Source: Aequorivita echinoideorum
GTDB lineage: Bacteria; Bacteroidota; Bacteroidia; Flavobacteriales; Flavobacteriaceae
Assembly (NCBI RefSeq): GCF_018476645.1
Contig: NZ_JAHCTB010000003.1
Coordinates: 124,001 to 188,000 of the forward strand
Direction: 5' to 3'
Length of the DNA: 64,000 nt
Shown: positions 1 through 8,366 of the stretch, piece after piece
Layout: every line of letters begins with the position of its first letter
Position numbering within the stretch: the stretch's first letter is position 1
Position numbers and translations under genes: made by a program
The notes under the pieces: model-generated
The model's database searches: none
What the model was told of the DNA's origin: nothing
The model's input: the letters and a program-made list of their open reading frames with translations, nothing else

Positions 1-1581
1 TACCCCGTGCTTTGTTCCTAATACATATGAAAGACCGTAACTCATAGCGTGGCAAACACCAACCTGAGAATACGCAATGCTCATGCCGCCGTGCCACGAG
101 GCCATCATCAATTTTGCCCGGGATTCTTCTTCCGAAAGTGTATTTCCCAAAAAGATTTCCAAACAAAGATCGTATGCCTTTTCACCGTAACTCTGGCTAA
201 AAGCATTCAAAAAAGTACCATTTAGCGATTCAACACAATGAATAAAACAATCCATACCCGTATAAAACCATTGGTTTTTTGGCACACCCTGCGCTAAATC
301 TGGATCCAAAATAACTTGATCAAATGGCGTGTAATCACTATTTATGCCCAATTTGCGCGTAGGGCCCGTTAAAACCGTTGTTCGTGAAACTTCAGCGCCT
401 GTACCTGAAATTGTGGGAATTCCCACGTGGTAGATTGCTTTGTTTTTAACAATATCCCAACCTTGGTAATCTGCCGCGCTTCCCTCATTAGCCAGCATTA
501 TGGAAACAGCTTTCGCTAAATCCATAACCGTACCACCACCAATTCCAATAATGCCAGAGGGACTGTTTTTGAATTCTGCTTTAATATTTTTTACCAATTC
601 ATCAACTTGTGAGGTTTTTGGCTCTTCAGCTGCAGATATAAAAATCAATTTATCGTTGAAACGAAGACTTATTCTATTTATAAGTGAAGTATTTCCTTCG
701 AAAACATCATCTACCAAATATATAAATGGCGCATTCTCCTTTTTATGTTCGGCCAAAATATCCAATAATTGGTTGAACGATCCTTGACCGAATACCACTT
801 TTGGTACCATCGGAAAATTCCTAAATTTATTATTGACCGTTTTTGGTGAATTTTCCGCCAGCATTTTATTTGCTTTTACAAGATCTTCTGGAGTGTCTAT
901 TTCTACACCGGCAATATTTGAAATTGCCATCTTTATATTTTTTCCGTATTCCAAATACCGGATGCACTCTATTTTTTCAACCGCTTCCAACGAACGCATT
1001 GGCAATCTATAAAAATCCATAATCGCCTGTTTTCTAAATGCATAAATACCTTTGTGCTTATAATATTTTACATCCACATTTTTATCACGCGGATATGGTA
1101 TGGGCGAACGGGAAAAATAGAGGGCAAAATTATCTTTATCTGTTAAAACCTTTACGCAATTGGGATCGCTGATTTCCTGCCAATCCGTGATTTCGGTCAT
1201 AAGGGAGGCCAAATCGATTTTTTCGGCATCGGTTTCGTTAAAAACGGACAATACTTTTTCAAGTCCTTCACGGCTGGTAAATGGCTCATCTCCTTGAACA
1301 TTAACAACAATATCCACATCCATATGTTCAACCGCTTCTGCTATTCGGTCACTGCCGCAATCGTGCTCCTTTTGGCTCATAATTGCCTTTCCGCCGTGCT
1401 TTTCAATTTCACTGAAAATAATATCGCTATCCGTTACCACATAAACTTCATCAAAAAGTTCCGTTGCTTTTGCGGCTTCATATGTTCTAACGATTACGGG
1501 CTTACCGCCCAAATCTTTCATTAATTTACCAGGAAATCTGGACGCGGCGTAACGCGCCGGAATCATTGCTATTATTTTCAA
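1..1581 (-). CDS. KdsB-KdnB fusion: CMP-Kdo synthetase joined to Kdo 8-oxidase (3' end off window)
   Basis: One uninterrupted frame runs from a TTG start at 1581 off the left edge (527 codons visible). Residues 1 to about 245 are a 3-deoxy-manno-octulosonate cytidylyltransferase: the N-terminus reads [20 protein letters not shown], with NVQGDEP and SRSPIPYPR further on. Residues from about 258 are an iron-dependent alcohol dehydrogenase of the KdnB type, with the [13 protein letters not shown] nucleotide loop and metal ligands in [19 protein letters not shown] and TKHG. KdnB oxidises C8 of Kdo so that KdnA can aminate it, and KdsB activates the product with CMP for lipid A core assembly. An in-frame TAA lies just upstream of the TTG; ATG at 1566 would remove conserved residues. 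I checked the frame line by line across the junction and found no stop. About 80 C-terminal residues lie outside. KdnA is encoded at 23398-24594. Confidence 0.88.
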   Translation of the reverse strand, partial: MKIIAMIPARYAASRFPGKLMKDLGGKPVIVRTYEAAKATELFDEVYVVTDSDIIFSEIEKHGGKAIMSQKEHDCGSDRIAEAVEHMDVDIVVNVQGDEPFTSREGLEKVLSVFNETDAEKIDLASLMTEITDWQEISDPNCVKVLTDKDNFALYFSRSPIPYPRDKNVDVKYYKHKGIYAFRKQAIMDFYRLPMRSLEAVEKIECIRYLEYGKNIKMAISNIAGVEIDTPEDLVKANKMLAENSPKTVNNKFRNFPMVPKVVFGQGSFNQLLDILAEHKKENAPFIYLVDDVFEGNTSLINRISLRFNDKLIFISAAEEPKTSQVDELVKNIKAEFKNSPSGIIGIGGGTVMDLAKAVSIMLANEGSAADYQGWDIVKNKAIYHVGIPTISGTGAEVSRTTVLTGPTRKLGINSDYTPFDQVILDPDLAQGVPKNQWFYTGMDCFIHCVESLNGTFLNAFSQSYGEKAYDLCLEIFLGNTLSEEESRAKLMMASWHGGMSIAYSQVGVCHAMSYGLSYVLGTKHGV

Positions 1582-1715
1582 AAGAGATATTTTTTAATTT
1601 GGAAACCAAAAATAAGAAGTTTGCGCACTTTATACTTTTTTTTCCAAGGTTTTCTAAAATTGGTGGCAAATAGCCGTTTCAATATAAATGATGGGAAATT
1701 TTGTGAATGGTGGCG

Positions 1716-3140
1716 TTAGGCTTCAAAAAAATCTTCTTTGAAACCAATGAGATATAACTTTTCCCGTGCCCGTGTAATCGCAGTGTAAAGCCAGCGAAGA
1801 TACTCTTTATCAACACCGTTCGGCAAATAGGGCTGCTCTACAAAAACCGTGTTCCACTGTCCTCCCTGCGATTTATGGCACGTGATGGCGTAGCTGAATT
1901 TCACCTGTAACGCATTGAAATATCTATTGTTTTTAACCGCTAAAAACTTTTTGTATTTGGATTTTTCGGAAGCGTAATCTTTCATCACTTCAACATATAA
2001 ACTATTTGATTCTTCATAAGTGAGCGAAGGACTTTCGGAAGTAAGCGTGTCCAAAAGCAATGTTGTTTCCAAAGGCTTCATCTTTGGGTAATCTACCATT
2101 CGCAGTTTCACATCGGCAAAACGAAAACCGTAGAGTTCTTTAAAAGCGAAAATTTCCATCACTTCAACAATATCGCCATTGGCAATAAAACCTGCTTCAC
2201 TGCTGCTATCCAGCCAAAAATAATTGTTTTTCACCACCATTAAATAATCTCCGGCGGCCAATTCAGATTCTTGGAATAAAATGCGTTGCCGAATGCTTTG
2301 GTTGTAAAGATTTGCCCTTTTATTTGAGCGTACAATAATTACGGAATCCTCGTTGCCAAGTTGGGCATAACTGTCATTTATAGCATCCATTATTTCCTGT
2401 CCGTCCGTAGGTCTCACCACTTCTGGAAACTTAAGCGCAGAAAATTTGAAGGTCTCAAAAAAACCATCGTCAATAGTTTCCCTTATTTTAGTGGCATTTA
2501 CAAGAATACCGCTGTCCTTTTGCTGTCTTACAACTTCATCCAATTCAATTTTACTTATTTGCCGACTGTATTGATTTTCCAAAATTGAAGCATCCAAAGC
2601 TGGGCTTATATCCAAACGAACCGGTGGCAACTGCGCGGAATCGCCAATGAGCAAAAGTTTGCAATTGTCTCCGCTGTATACATATTGCATTAAATCATCC
2701 AGCAGCGAACCGTTTTCAAATAATTTTGAATCCTGATTTACGTCGGGTATCATAGATGCTTCATCCACAATAAATAAGGTATTTCTATGCTTATTGGTTT
2801 GAAGTGTAAAGGAAATTCCCCCGCCGCTCTCCCCTTTTGGAAAATATATTTTTTTATGAATAGTATAAGCTTGCCGGTTTGAATAATTACTGATCACTTT
2901 TGCCGCGCGGCCTGTTGGAGCTAATAAAACTGAAGTTTGCTTGATTTTTGAAAGGTTTTTTACCAAAGTTCCAATAATGGTAGTTTTTCCCGTACCAGCG
3001 TAACCTTTCAATAAAAAAAGACCGTTTTCCTGGGAATCTAGCACGAATTTTGCGAGCAATTGAAGCGCAATATCTTGCTTGGCAGTAGTTGTGTAGGGAA
3101 AATCATTTTTTAAAACACTGTAAAATTCAGAAACGTTCAT
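1716..3140 (-). CDS. RecD/Pif1-like ATP-dependent DNA helicase
   Basis: A 474-aa superfamily 1B helicase. Visible motifs are Walker A GYAGTGKTT near residue 46, Walker B VDEASM, motif III GDSAQLPPVRL, a SH3-like insert region with FIANGDIVEVMEI, the CHKSQGGQW motif and motif VI YTAITRAREKLYL close to the C-terminus. This is the short Bacteroidota RecD-like family often annotated as AAA ATPase or ATP-dependent endonuclease. A role in repair or recombination is likely, but the substrate is unknown. The gene stands alone, divergent from the gene at 3269, with about 130 bp between their starts. Confidence 0.85.
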   Translation of the reverse strand: MNVSEFYSVLKNDFPYTTTAKQDIALQLLAKFVLDSQENGLFLLKGYAGTGKTTIIGTLVKNLSKIKQTSVLLAPTGRAAKVISNYSNRQAYTIHKKIYFPKGESGGGISFTLQTNKHRNTLFIVDEASMIPDVNQDSKLFENGSLLDDLMQYVYSGDNCKLLLIGDSAQLPPVRLDISPALDASILENQYSRQISKIELDEVVRQQKDSGILVNATKIRETIDDGFFETFKFSALKFPEVVRPTDGQEIMDAINDSYAQLGNEDSVIIVRSNKRANLYNQSIRQRILFQESELAAGDYLMVVKNNYFWLDSSSEAGFIANGDIVEVMEIFAFKELYGFRFADVKLRMVDYPKMKPLETTLLLDTLTSESPSLTYEESNSLYVEVMKDYASEKSKYKKFLAVKNNRYFNALQVKFSYAITCHKSQGGQWNTVFVEQPYLPNGVDKEYLRWLYTAITRAREKLYLIGFKEDFFEA

Positions 3141-3218
3141 AGTTCTCGGCTCTCTGTAAGGGTTTAAAGATAGCCATGATTTTTTCGGAATATGACTTTA
3201 ACGATTAAAAAAAAATTG

Positions 3219-3226
3219 TAGATTTG
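3219..3226 (+). promoter_or_regulatory. Candidate minus-7 box (TAGATTTG)
   Basis: This matches the Bacteroidota TAnnTTTG minus-7 consensus 43 bp before the ATG at 3269. No clear TTTG minus-33 element is seen, although a TTTAACG lies about 20 bp upstream. The assignment rests on one short match. Confidence 0.45.
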
Positions 3227-3268
3227 CGATAGACCTTTTAGTAATTCAACACTTAAACTTTAGTAATA

Positions 3269-3931
3269 ATGAAATTAGTAATTCAGATTGTTCTTTGGAT
3301 TGTGATCATCTTTTTGGGATGGAAACTGTATAGCTCCGTAAATGGACCTGTAAAGTTCAATGAAATCAAAGAAGCGCGCTACGCCAAAGTAATCAAAAAT
3401 TTAAAGGATATTCAAGCAGCACAACTTGCGCACAAAGAAATTACTGGAAAATTTACTGGAAGTTTTGATAGTCTTGTCCGCTTCATAGACACTGCACAAT
3501 TTGCTGTTATTCAAAGACGGGATACAAGTTATGCTGATGTCGCAAAAAATAAAGCCTTCGGAATTGATGAAGGATATTACATTGAGTCCACCCTCATTGA
3601 TACTTTAGGATTTACCCCTGTTAAAGATTCCCTTTACGCAGGAACAGACCGTTATAAAAATATGATGAATGTCCCAATCGAAGGGGTTGATGCAAAGGTT
3701 GAGCTTCGCGCCGGGAAAATTTCCAAGAGTGATGCAACCTATTCTGTTTTTGAAGCGCGCGTAGCCAAAAATGACATCTTGAATGATTTGGATAAAGATC
3801 TTTTAAAGCAAGAAAACCAAGTACAATCCGTGGACGGAGTGAATGGTGCCTATATTAAAGTAGGATCTATGGACGATGTAAACACCGCTGGAAACTGGCC
3901 AAAAATTTACGACTCTGTTAAAGACAAATAA
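3269..3931 (+). CDS. Conserved membrane-anchored protein of unknown function
   Basis: A 220-aa protein with one N-terminal transmembrane segment (residues 3-20, IQIVLWIVIIFLGWKLY) followed by a charged soluble region of about 190 residues. The sequence after the membrane segment (LKDIQAAQLAHKEITGKFTGSFDSL) recalls the periplasmic face of type IV pilin-like proteins, but there is no prepilin cleavage motif. I do not recognise a named family. It precedes the DUF3822 gene and rsmD on the same strand with short spacing, so co-transcription is likely. It is probably core rather than accessory. Confidence 0.7.
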   Translation: MKLVIQIVLWIVIIFLGWKLYSSVNGPVKFNEIKEARYAKVIKNLKDIQAAQLAHKEITGKFTGSFDSLVRFIDTAQFAVIQRRDTSYADVAKNKAFGIDEGYYIESTLIDTLGFTPVKDSLYAGTDRYKNMMNVPIEGVDAKVELRAGKISKSDATYSVFEARVAKNDILNDLDKDLLKQENQVQSVDGVNGAYIKVGSMDDVNTAGNWPKIYDSVKDK

Positions 3932-3974
3932 CATAGACAATTCCATAAATAAAAGACTGTCCGTTCAAGTTTCA

Positions 3975-4730
3975 TTGATCGGACTTTCTTTTTTGGTCAC
4001 AAATTTAGAAAGCGACGAAACACTTTTTTTTATTGAAAAATCGCTTCCCCACAGCACCACACCCGAAGAACTGCTAATAGAAATTGAAAATACACTTTCA
4101 GAAAATACTATTTTTGATGGGCCTTTTTCTGAAATTTCAATTGTTTATGCCACTTCCAATTATAGTTTGGTTCCCCAAACACTTTTTGATGAATCCAAAT
4201 CCAGCGAATATTTAAAGTTTAATTCAAAGATTCTCGCCAATGATTACATTGCGCATGACAGACTGGAGACTTTGGGAGTTGTAGTCGTTTATGTACCCTT
4301 CATAAATATCAACAATTACTTCTTTGAGCGCTACGGTTCATTCAGTTATTTTCATTCCACTACAATTTTGCTGAACACCTTATTAGCAAAAGAAAATCAA
4401 TCAGATTCGCCAACCGTCCATTTACACTTTCTAAAGAATAGTTTTGACTGTATCATAATTAAAGATGGCGCGCTTCAATTGTGCAATACTTTCCAATTCA
4501 AGACTCCAGAGGATTTTATATATTATACTTTGTTCTGCTTTGAACAATTAAAATTGAATCCGGATACCGTTCCCGTTACGCTTTATGGCGATATTGATGA
4601 AAACAACAACCTGTATAAAATTGCATATACCTATATACGAAATGTGCAATTCGCTGATTTTCAACAGCACACCAAATTTATTGATGCCGCAATGCCACAC
4701 AACCATTTTATCTTAAAAAACACCTTGTAA
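3975..4730 (+). CDS. DUF3822 family protein
   Basis: Resembles the DUF3822 family, a conserved Bacteroidota protein of actin-like fold with no established function. It is directly followed by rsmD (the stop touches the ATG at 4731), a pairing I know from this phylum. The start is uncertain. The TTG at 3975 gives 251 aa, but the frame stays open upstream and encodes LSVQVSLIGLSF, which looks like the real conserved N-terminus. No ATG, GTG or TTG is available between 3932 and 3975; only CTG at 3957 or ATA codons are. The true start may be CTG 3957 or lie inside the end of the previous gene. Confidence 0.75.
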   Translation: MIGLSFLVTNLESDETLFFIEKSLPHSTTPEELLIEIENTLSENTIFDGPFSEISIVYATSNYSLVPQTLFDESKSSEYLKFNSKILANDYIAHDRLETLGVVVVYVPFININNYFFERYGSFSYFHSTTILLNTLLAKENQSDSPTVHLHFLKNSFDCIIIKDGALQLCNTFQFKTPEDFIYYTLFCFEQLKLNPDTVPVTLYGDIDENNNLYKIAYTYIRNVQFADFQQHTKFIDAAMPHNHFILKNTL

Positions 4731-5267
4731 ATGCGAATAATCTCCGGCACACATAAAGGTAGAAGACTTACGGCCCCAAAAAATCTCCCGGTAAGACCCA
4801 CTACTGATTTTGCCAAAGAAGCCCTTTTCAATATTCTTAGAGTTCGTTATTTTTTTGAAGAGCTCTCGGTTCTGGATCTATTCAGCGGGACGGGGAATAT
4901 CAGCTTTGAATTTGCTTCGCGCGGCGTGCCAACGATCACGGCTGTTGATGAAAATTATGCCTGCATTCAGTTTATAAATAAAATTTCTGATGAATTTGAT
5001 TTTCCAATAATTCCCATCAAATCAGAAGTATCGAAATATCTTGAAACTATCTCCGGTCAGTTTGACATTATTTTCGCGGATCCGCCATACGAATTTAATG
5101 TCTCTCAATTGGAGTCAATAAAAAATGTGATTTTCGAAAAAAAACTTTTAAAGGAAGAAGGAATATTGGTAATTGAACATTCCAAAATGAACGATCTTTC
5201 AAATTTGGAAAATTTTTCCGAAGCCAGAAAATATGGCGGAAATATGTTCAGCTTTTTTTCAGAATAA
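4731..5267 (+). CDS. rsmD: 16S rRNA (guanine(966)-N2)-methyltransferase RsmD
   Basis: A 178-aa Rossmann-fold SAM-dependent methyltransferase. It opens with MRIISGTHKGRRL and PTTDFAKEALFNIL, both standard for RsmD. The SAM site VLDLFSGTGNISFEFASRG is at about residues 44-62 and the catalytic DPPY at about 117-120. It methylates G966 of 16S rRNA in the assembled 30S head. Length is normal for the family. The ATG follows directly on the DUF3822 stop, indicating translational coupling. Confidence 0.93.
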   Translation: MRIISGTHKGRRLTAPKNLPVRPTTDFAKEALFNILRVRYFFEELSVLDLFSGTGNISFEFASRGVPTITAVDENYACIQFINKISDEFDFPIIPIKSEVSKYLETISGQFDIIFADPPYEFNVSQLESIKNVIFEKKLLKEEGILVIEHSKMNDLSNLENFSEARKYGGNMFSFFSE

Positions 5268-5431
5268 ATAACATCTTCTCAAGAAAATCCCTTTCACGAA
5301 GAAAAAAAGCAGGCCTGTAAGCCGGGTTCTGTTACCAAAATTAATTTGACACCTTATCATTTATCTAGGCTTATTGTTGCCAAAAAGCTCAATCTGCCTA
5401 CCCTCCTGCATCGGGCGGGTACCCTTTCCCA

Positions 5432-5449
5432 TCCCGATAGCTATCGGGA
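5432..5449. repeat. REP-like perfect palindrome inside rnpB
   Basis: An 18-bp perfect palindrome, TCCCGATAGCTATCGGGA, lies within a stem of the RNase P RNA. A near-identical sequence recurs at 25440-25457 beside tRNA-Ser, so this is a dispersed repeat and not just a P RNA helix. Confidence 0.7.
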
Positions 5450-5544
5450 CACGGGGCGCAGGTTTACGTGGCATTTCACCGCATAGAGTTTACCTGGTTT
5501 CACTACAGCATTACCTGTACATCCTTTCTGTTGCACTTGTCCTA

Positions 5545-5563
5545 TCCCGAAGCGGGTTCGGGA
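5545..5563. repeat. Second REP-like palindrome inside rnpB
   Basis: TCCCGAA-GCGGG-TTCGGGA forms a 7-bp stem with a 5-nt loop inside another P RNA arm. It shares the TCCCGA/TCGGGA ends with the copies at 5432 and 25440. Confidence 0.65.
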
Positions 5564-5650
5564 CGACGGCCGTTAGCCGCTATGCTTCCCTTTGGTGCCC
5601 GGACTTTCCTCCCCCGAATAATTTCGGCAGCGATAAGGCGGCCTGCTGCG

Positions 5651-5658
5651 CAAAAGTA
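5651..5658 (-). promoter_or_regulatory. Candidate minus-7 box for rnpB
   Basis: The plus-strand CAAAAGTA is TACTTTTG on the minus strand, matching TAnnTTTG. It sits 5 bp upstream of the P1-defined 5' end of rnpB, the spacing expected for a minus-7 element. A minus-33 element is not obvious. Confidence 0.55.
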
Positions 5659-5722
5659 AATCAATGTTGATAAATATGGGAAATTTGAAACATCTATTTT
5701 TTAAAAAGCCATTGTACATCTT

Positions 5723-5730
5723 TATATTTG
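5723..5730 (+). promoter_or_regulatory. Candidate minus-7 box for dnaX (TATATTTG)
   Basis: A perfect TAnnTTTG match lies 105 bp before the dnaX ATG in an AT-rich spacer between the divergent rnpB and dnaX. It would leave a 5' leader of about 100 nt. The minus-33 element is weak. Confidence 0.45.
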
Positions 5731-5835
5731 CTACAAAGTCAATATTATTTTTTTCAAGTTTTGAAATAGGATTAGTTGCAATTTTCTATTTAAATTTTAC
5801 TGCCAACTGCAACTGAATATTGATGACTAAAAAAT

Positions 5836-7656
5836 ATGGAACATTTCATCGTCTCGGCCAGAAAATATCGCCCCGCCATTTTTAAGGATGTTGTAGGGCA
5901 ACAGGCTATTACTAATACGCTGGAAAATGCCATTGAAAACAATCATTTAGCCCAAGCCTTGCTGTTTACAGGCCCTCGCGGCGTAGGAAAAACTACCTGC
6001 GCCCGTATTCTTGCAAAAAAAATAAATCAGGATGGAACTGAAAAAGAAGGCGAGGATTTTGCCTTCAATATTTTTGAACTGGATGCGGCATCAAACAATT
6101 CGGTTGACGATATTCGAAATTTGATTGATCAGGTTCGCATTCCTCCCCAGGTAGGAAAATATAAGGTTTACATTATAGATGAGGTACATATGTTGTCCTC
6201 CTCGGCTTTCAATGCGTTTTTGAAAACGCTGGAAGAACCGCCCAAGCACGCCATATTTATTTTGGCCACTACTGAGAAGCACAAAATTATACCCACAATA
6301 CTCTCTCGCTGCCAGATTTTCGATTTCAGAAGAATTGGCGTAAAAGATATTAAAGAACATCTAGCCGATGTTGCAAAGTCTGAAAACATTGATGCCGAAG
6401 ATGATGCGCTGCATATCATTGCGCAAAAGGCTGATGGAGCACTTCGCGATGCGCTTTCCATTTTTGACCGTGTTGTTAGTTTTGCCGGAAAAAATTTAAC
6501 GCGGGAGGCCGTCACGGAAAACCTAAATGTACTTGATTATACGTGGTACTTTCAGATTACTGATTTGCTTTTGGAGTGCAATATTCCGCAAGTATTGGTT
6601 TCTTATAATGAAATTCTTTCTAAAGGTTTTGATGGCCACCACTTTATTATGGGTCTTGCTTCCCATTTCCGGGATTTGCTGGTGTGCAAAAACCAGGAAA
6701 CCATTGCATTGTTAGAGGTTGGTGAGCAGGTTAAGACTATGTATTTTGAGCAATCACAAAAGACGAGTTCCCAATTTTTGATTGATGCCATAGAGCTTGC
6801 AAATGCGTGTGATCTAAAATATAAAAACAGCCAGAATCAACGGTTACTGGTAGAACTGTGCTTGATGCAACTTGCTTCCTTGAATTTTCAGGGCGAAAAA
6901 AAAAAGTCTAATTCCCACGAACGTTTCATAATACCTCCCTCCTATTTTAGGAGTGAAGAATATACTTCAAAAAAGATTACATCAGCGGGAAGTGTGGTTC
7001 CTAATCAAATTCCAAAAACTGAAGTAGCCAAGCAAAACGCTGAAATTCTAAGGGAACCTTCGGAAGAAATTTCTTCAAAAAATAATTCTGAAAGCCGCGA
7101 TTTTTCAGAAAATAAGGCAGCTTCAAATGATAATTCAATAGAAGCACCCACGGAAAAGGTGAATGAGCGTCCCCAACTTTTGGCTGAAAGAAATGCCAAA
7201 AAGGTTTCGGCACTTTCACTTAAAAGTATCCAGAAAAAACAGGAAATAAAACAGGAATTGGTTGCCAACCAACCCACTGAAGATAACTTGCCCGTAAACG
7301 ATTTTTCTGAAGATGAAATGCAAGTTGCTTGGCAAGAATATGCCAATACGGTTGAAAGTGACGGAAAATTCAATTTGCTTTCGCACTTGACGATGGGCGT
7401 TCCACGTTTGGAGGGAACCATAATCCATTTGGAATTTCCAAACCAAACCATTAAAGTGGAAGTGGAACGTGCCAAATATGAACTTTTGGGATTTCTGCGG
7501 GAAAAACTTCAAAATTATGAAATCGATCTCGATATTACCGTAAACGAAGCGGTTGAGAAGAAATATGCGTACACACCACGAGAAAAATTTGAAAAACTGA
7601 AAGAGAAAAATCCATTGATTGATAGGTTGCGGCAGGAATTTGATCTTGATATTTAA
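5836..7656 (+). CDS. dnaX: DNA polymerase III subunit gamma/tau
   Basis: A 606-aa clamp-loader ATPase. The AAA+ domain (residues 1 to about 230) shows GPRGVGKTTCAR (Walker A), YIIDEVHMLS (Walker B) and the SRC arginine-finger motif in PTILSRCQIFDF. A lid/collar domain follows to about residue 360, then a low-complexity acidic linker (about 370-470) and a C-terminal domain resembling the tau polymerase-binding part. The four-Cys zinc module between Walker A and B of proteobacterial DnaX is absent (KKINQDGTEKEGEDFAF stands there), as is usual in Bacteroidota. It loads the beta clamp at the replication fork. Confidence 0.95.
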   Translation: MEHFIVSARKYRPAIFKDVVGQQAITNTLENAIENNHLAQALLFTGPRGVGKTTCARILAKKINQDGTEKEGEDFAFNIFELDAASNNSVDDIRNLIDQVRIPPQVGKYKVYIIDEVHMLSSSAFNAFLKTLEEPPKHAIFILATTEKHKIIPTILSRCQIFDFRRIGVKDIKEHLADVAKSENIDAEDDALHIIAQKADGALRDALSIFDRVVSFAGKNLTREAVTENLNVLDYTWYFQITDLLLECNIPQVLVSYNEILSKGFDGHHFIMGLASHFRDLLVCKNQETIALLEVGEQVKTMYFEQSQKTSSQFLIDAIELANACDLKYKNSQNQRLLVELCLMQLASLNFQGEKKKSNSHERFIIPPSYFRSEEYTSKKITSAGSVVPNQIPKTEVAKQNAEILREPSEEISSKNNSESRDFSENKAASNDNSIEAPTEKVNERPQLLAERNAKKVSALSLKSIQKKQEIKQELVANQPTEDNLPVNDFSEDEMQVAWQEYANTVESDGKFNLLSHLTMGVPRLEGTIIHLEFPNQTIKVEVERAKYELLGFLREKLQNYEIDLDITVNEAVEKKYAYTPREKFEKLKEKNPLIDRLRQEFDLDI

Positions 7657-7692
7657 ATTGCTGAAAATCTCTCATATAAATTTTAAAACAAA

Positions 7693-8274
7693 ATGCTTGG
7701 TTTAAAACTTCCCACAGACCCACGCTGGGTAAATATTGTTGAAAAAAACATTGAAGATATTTTAACCGATCACGCTTGGTGCGAACAAAAGGCGGCATCA
7801 ACGGCGGTCTCTTTAATTGTTAGTTTCCCGGAGTACACGGATTTAATTCAGGAAATGATTGCGCTTGTAAAGGAGGAAATTAGCCATTTTAAGATGGTTC
7901 ACGATAAAATTTTGGAGCGCGGCTGGATATTGGGTCGCGATAGAAAGGATGAATATGTGGCCCAGATTCTATCTTTTTTCCCAAAAGGCGGAAGCCGAAC
8001 CACGCAACTTATCCACAGATTGCTTTATGCAGCATTGATAGAGGCTAGAAGCTGTGAACGTTTTCGGCTTTTGAGTGAGCAGTTGGAAGATAGGGAATTG
8101 GCAGAATTTTACAGAAAATTAATGGTAAGTGAAGCAAATCATTATACCATGTTTTTAGGCTTTGCCCGAAAGTATGGTGACAGAACCGAGGTGGACCAAA
8201 AGTGGAATGATCTTCTTTCTTTTGAAGCAGACGTTATGAAAAACCTTAGCAAGCATCAATCCATCCACGGATAA
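7693..8274 (+). CDS. miaE: tRNA-(ms2io6A)-hydroxylase MiaE
   Basis: A 193-aa ferritin-like diiron hydroxylase that hydroxylates the isopentenyl group of modified A37 in tRNAs reading UNN codons. Metal-ligand carboxylate/His motifs typical of MiaE are visible: DHAWCEQKAAS, KEEISHF near residue 60, EARSCERF near 117 and SEANHYTMF near 150. Length matches the family. It lies 36 bp after dnaX on the same strand. Confidence 0.9.
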   Translation: MLGLKLPTDPRWVNIVEKNIEDILTDHAWCEQKAASTAVSLIVSFPEYTDLIQEMIALVKEEISHFKMVHDKILERGWILGRDRKDEYVAQILSFFPKGGSRTTQLIHRLLYAALIEARSCERFRLLSEQLEDRELAEFYRKLMVSEANHYTMFLGFARKYGDRTEVDQKWNDLLSFEADVMKNLSKHQSIHG

Positions 8275-8366
8275 TTATTTTTTTTTTAGCATTTTTAAAA
8301 ATTAAATTCTGCGTCAATTTTCGTGGAAACCTTTTACATATCTTTAGTGGATTTTAATTATATGCT

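Larger units (their letters stand above)
5309..5646 (-). ncRNA. rnpB: RNase P RNA, bacterial class A
   Basis: Read on the minus strand, the P1 helix pairs GCAGGCC at the 5' end (5646-5640) with GGCCTGC at the 3' end (5315-5309). The hallmark block GAGGAAAGTCCGGGCACC and the distal AGGGTAGGCAGATTGAG segment and ACAGAACCCGGCTTAC are all present. A run of T follows (5308-5302), acting as terminator. RNase P cleaves the 5' leader from pre-tRNA. The stem regions contain two REP-like palindromes listed separately. The ends are placed from the P1 pairing and may shift by a few bases. Confidence 0.93.

Noticed and set aside
780-870. Possible sequencing frameshift creating the KdsB-KdnB fusion
   Set aside because: The reading frame is constant on both sides and across the junction over the whole 1581 bases; no stop or shifted start is seen.
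2361-2588. Many short frames antisense to recognised genes (for example 2361-2588, 7005-7475, 9449-10081)
   Set aside because: They lie fully inside well-supported genes on the other strand and show no family features.
5374-5670. Plus-strand frames of 98 and 63 codons at 5374-5670
   Set aside because: They are antisense to the RNase P RNA, which explains the open reading.
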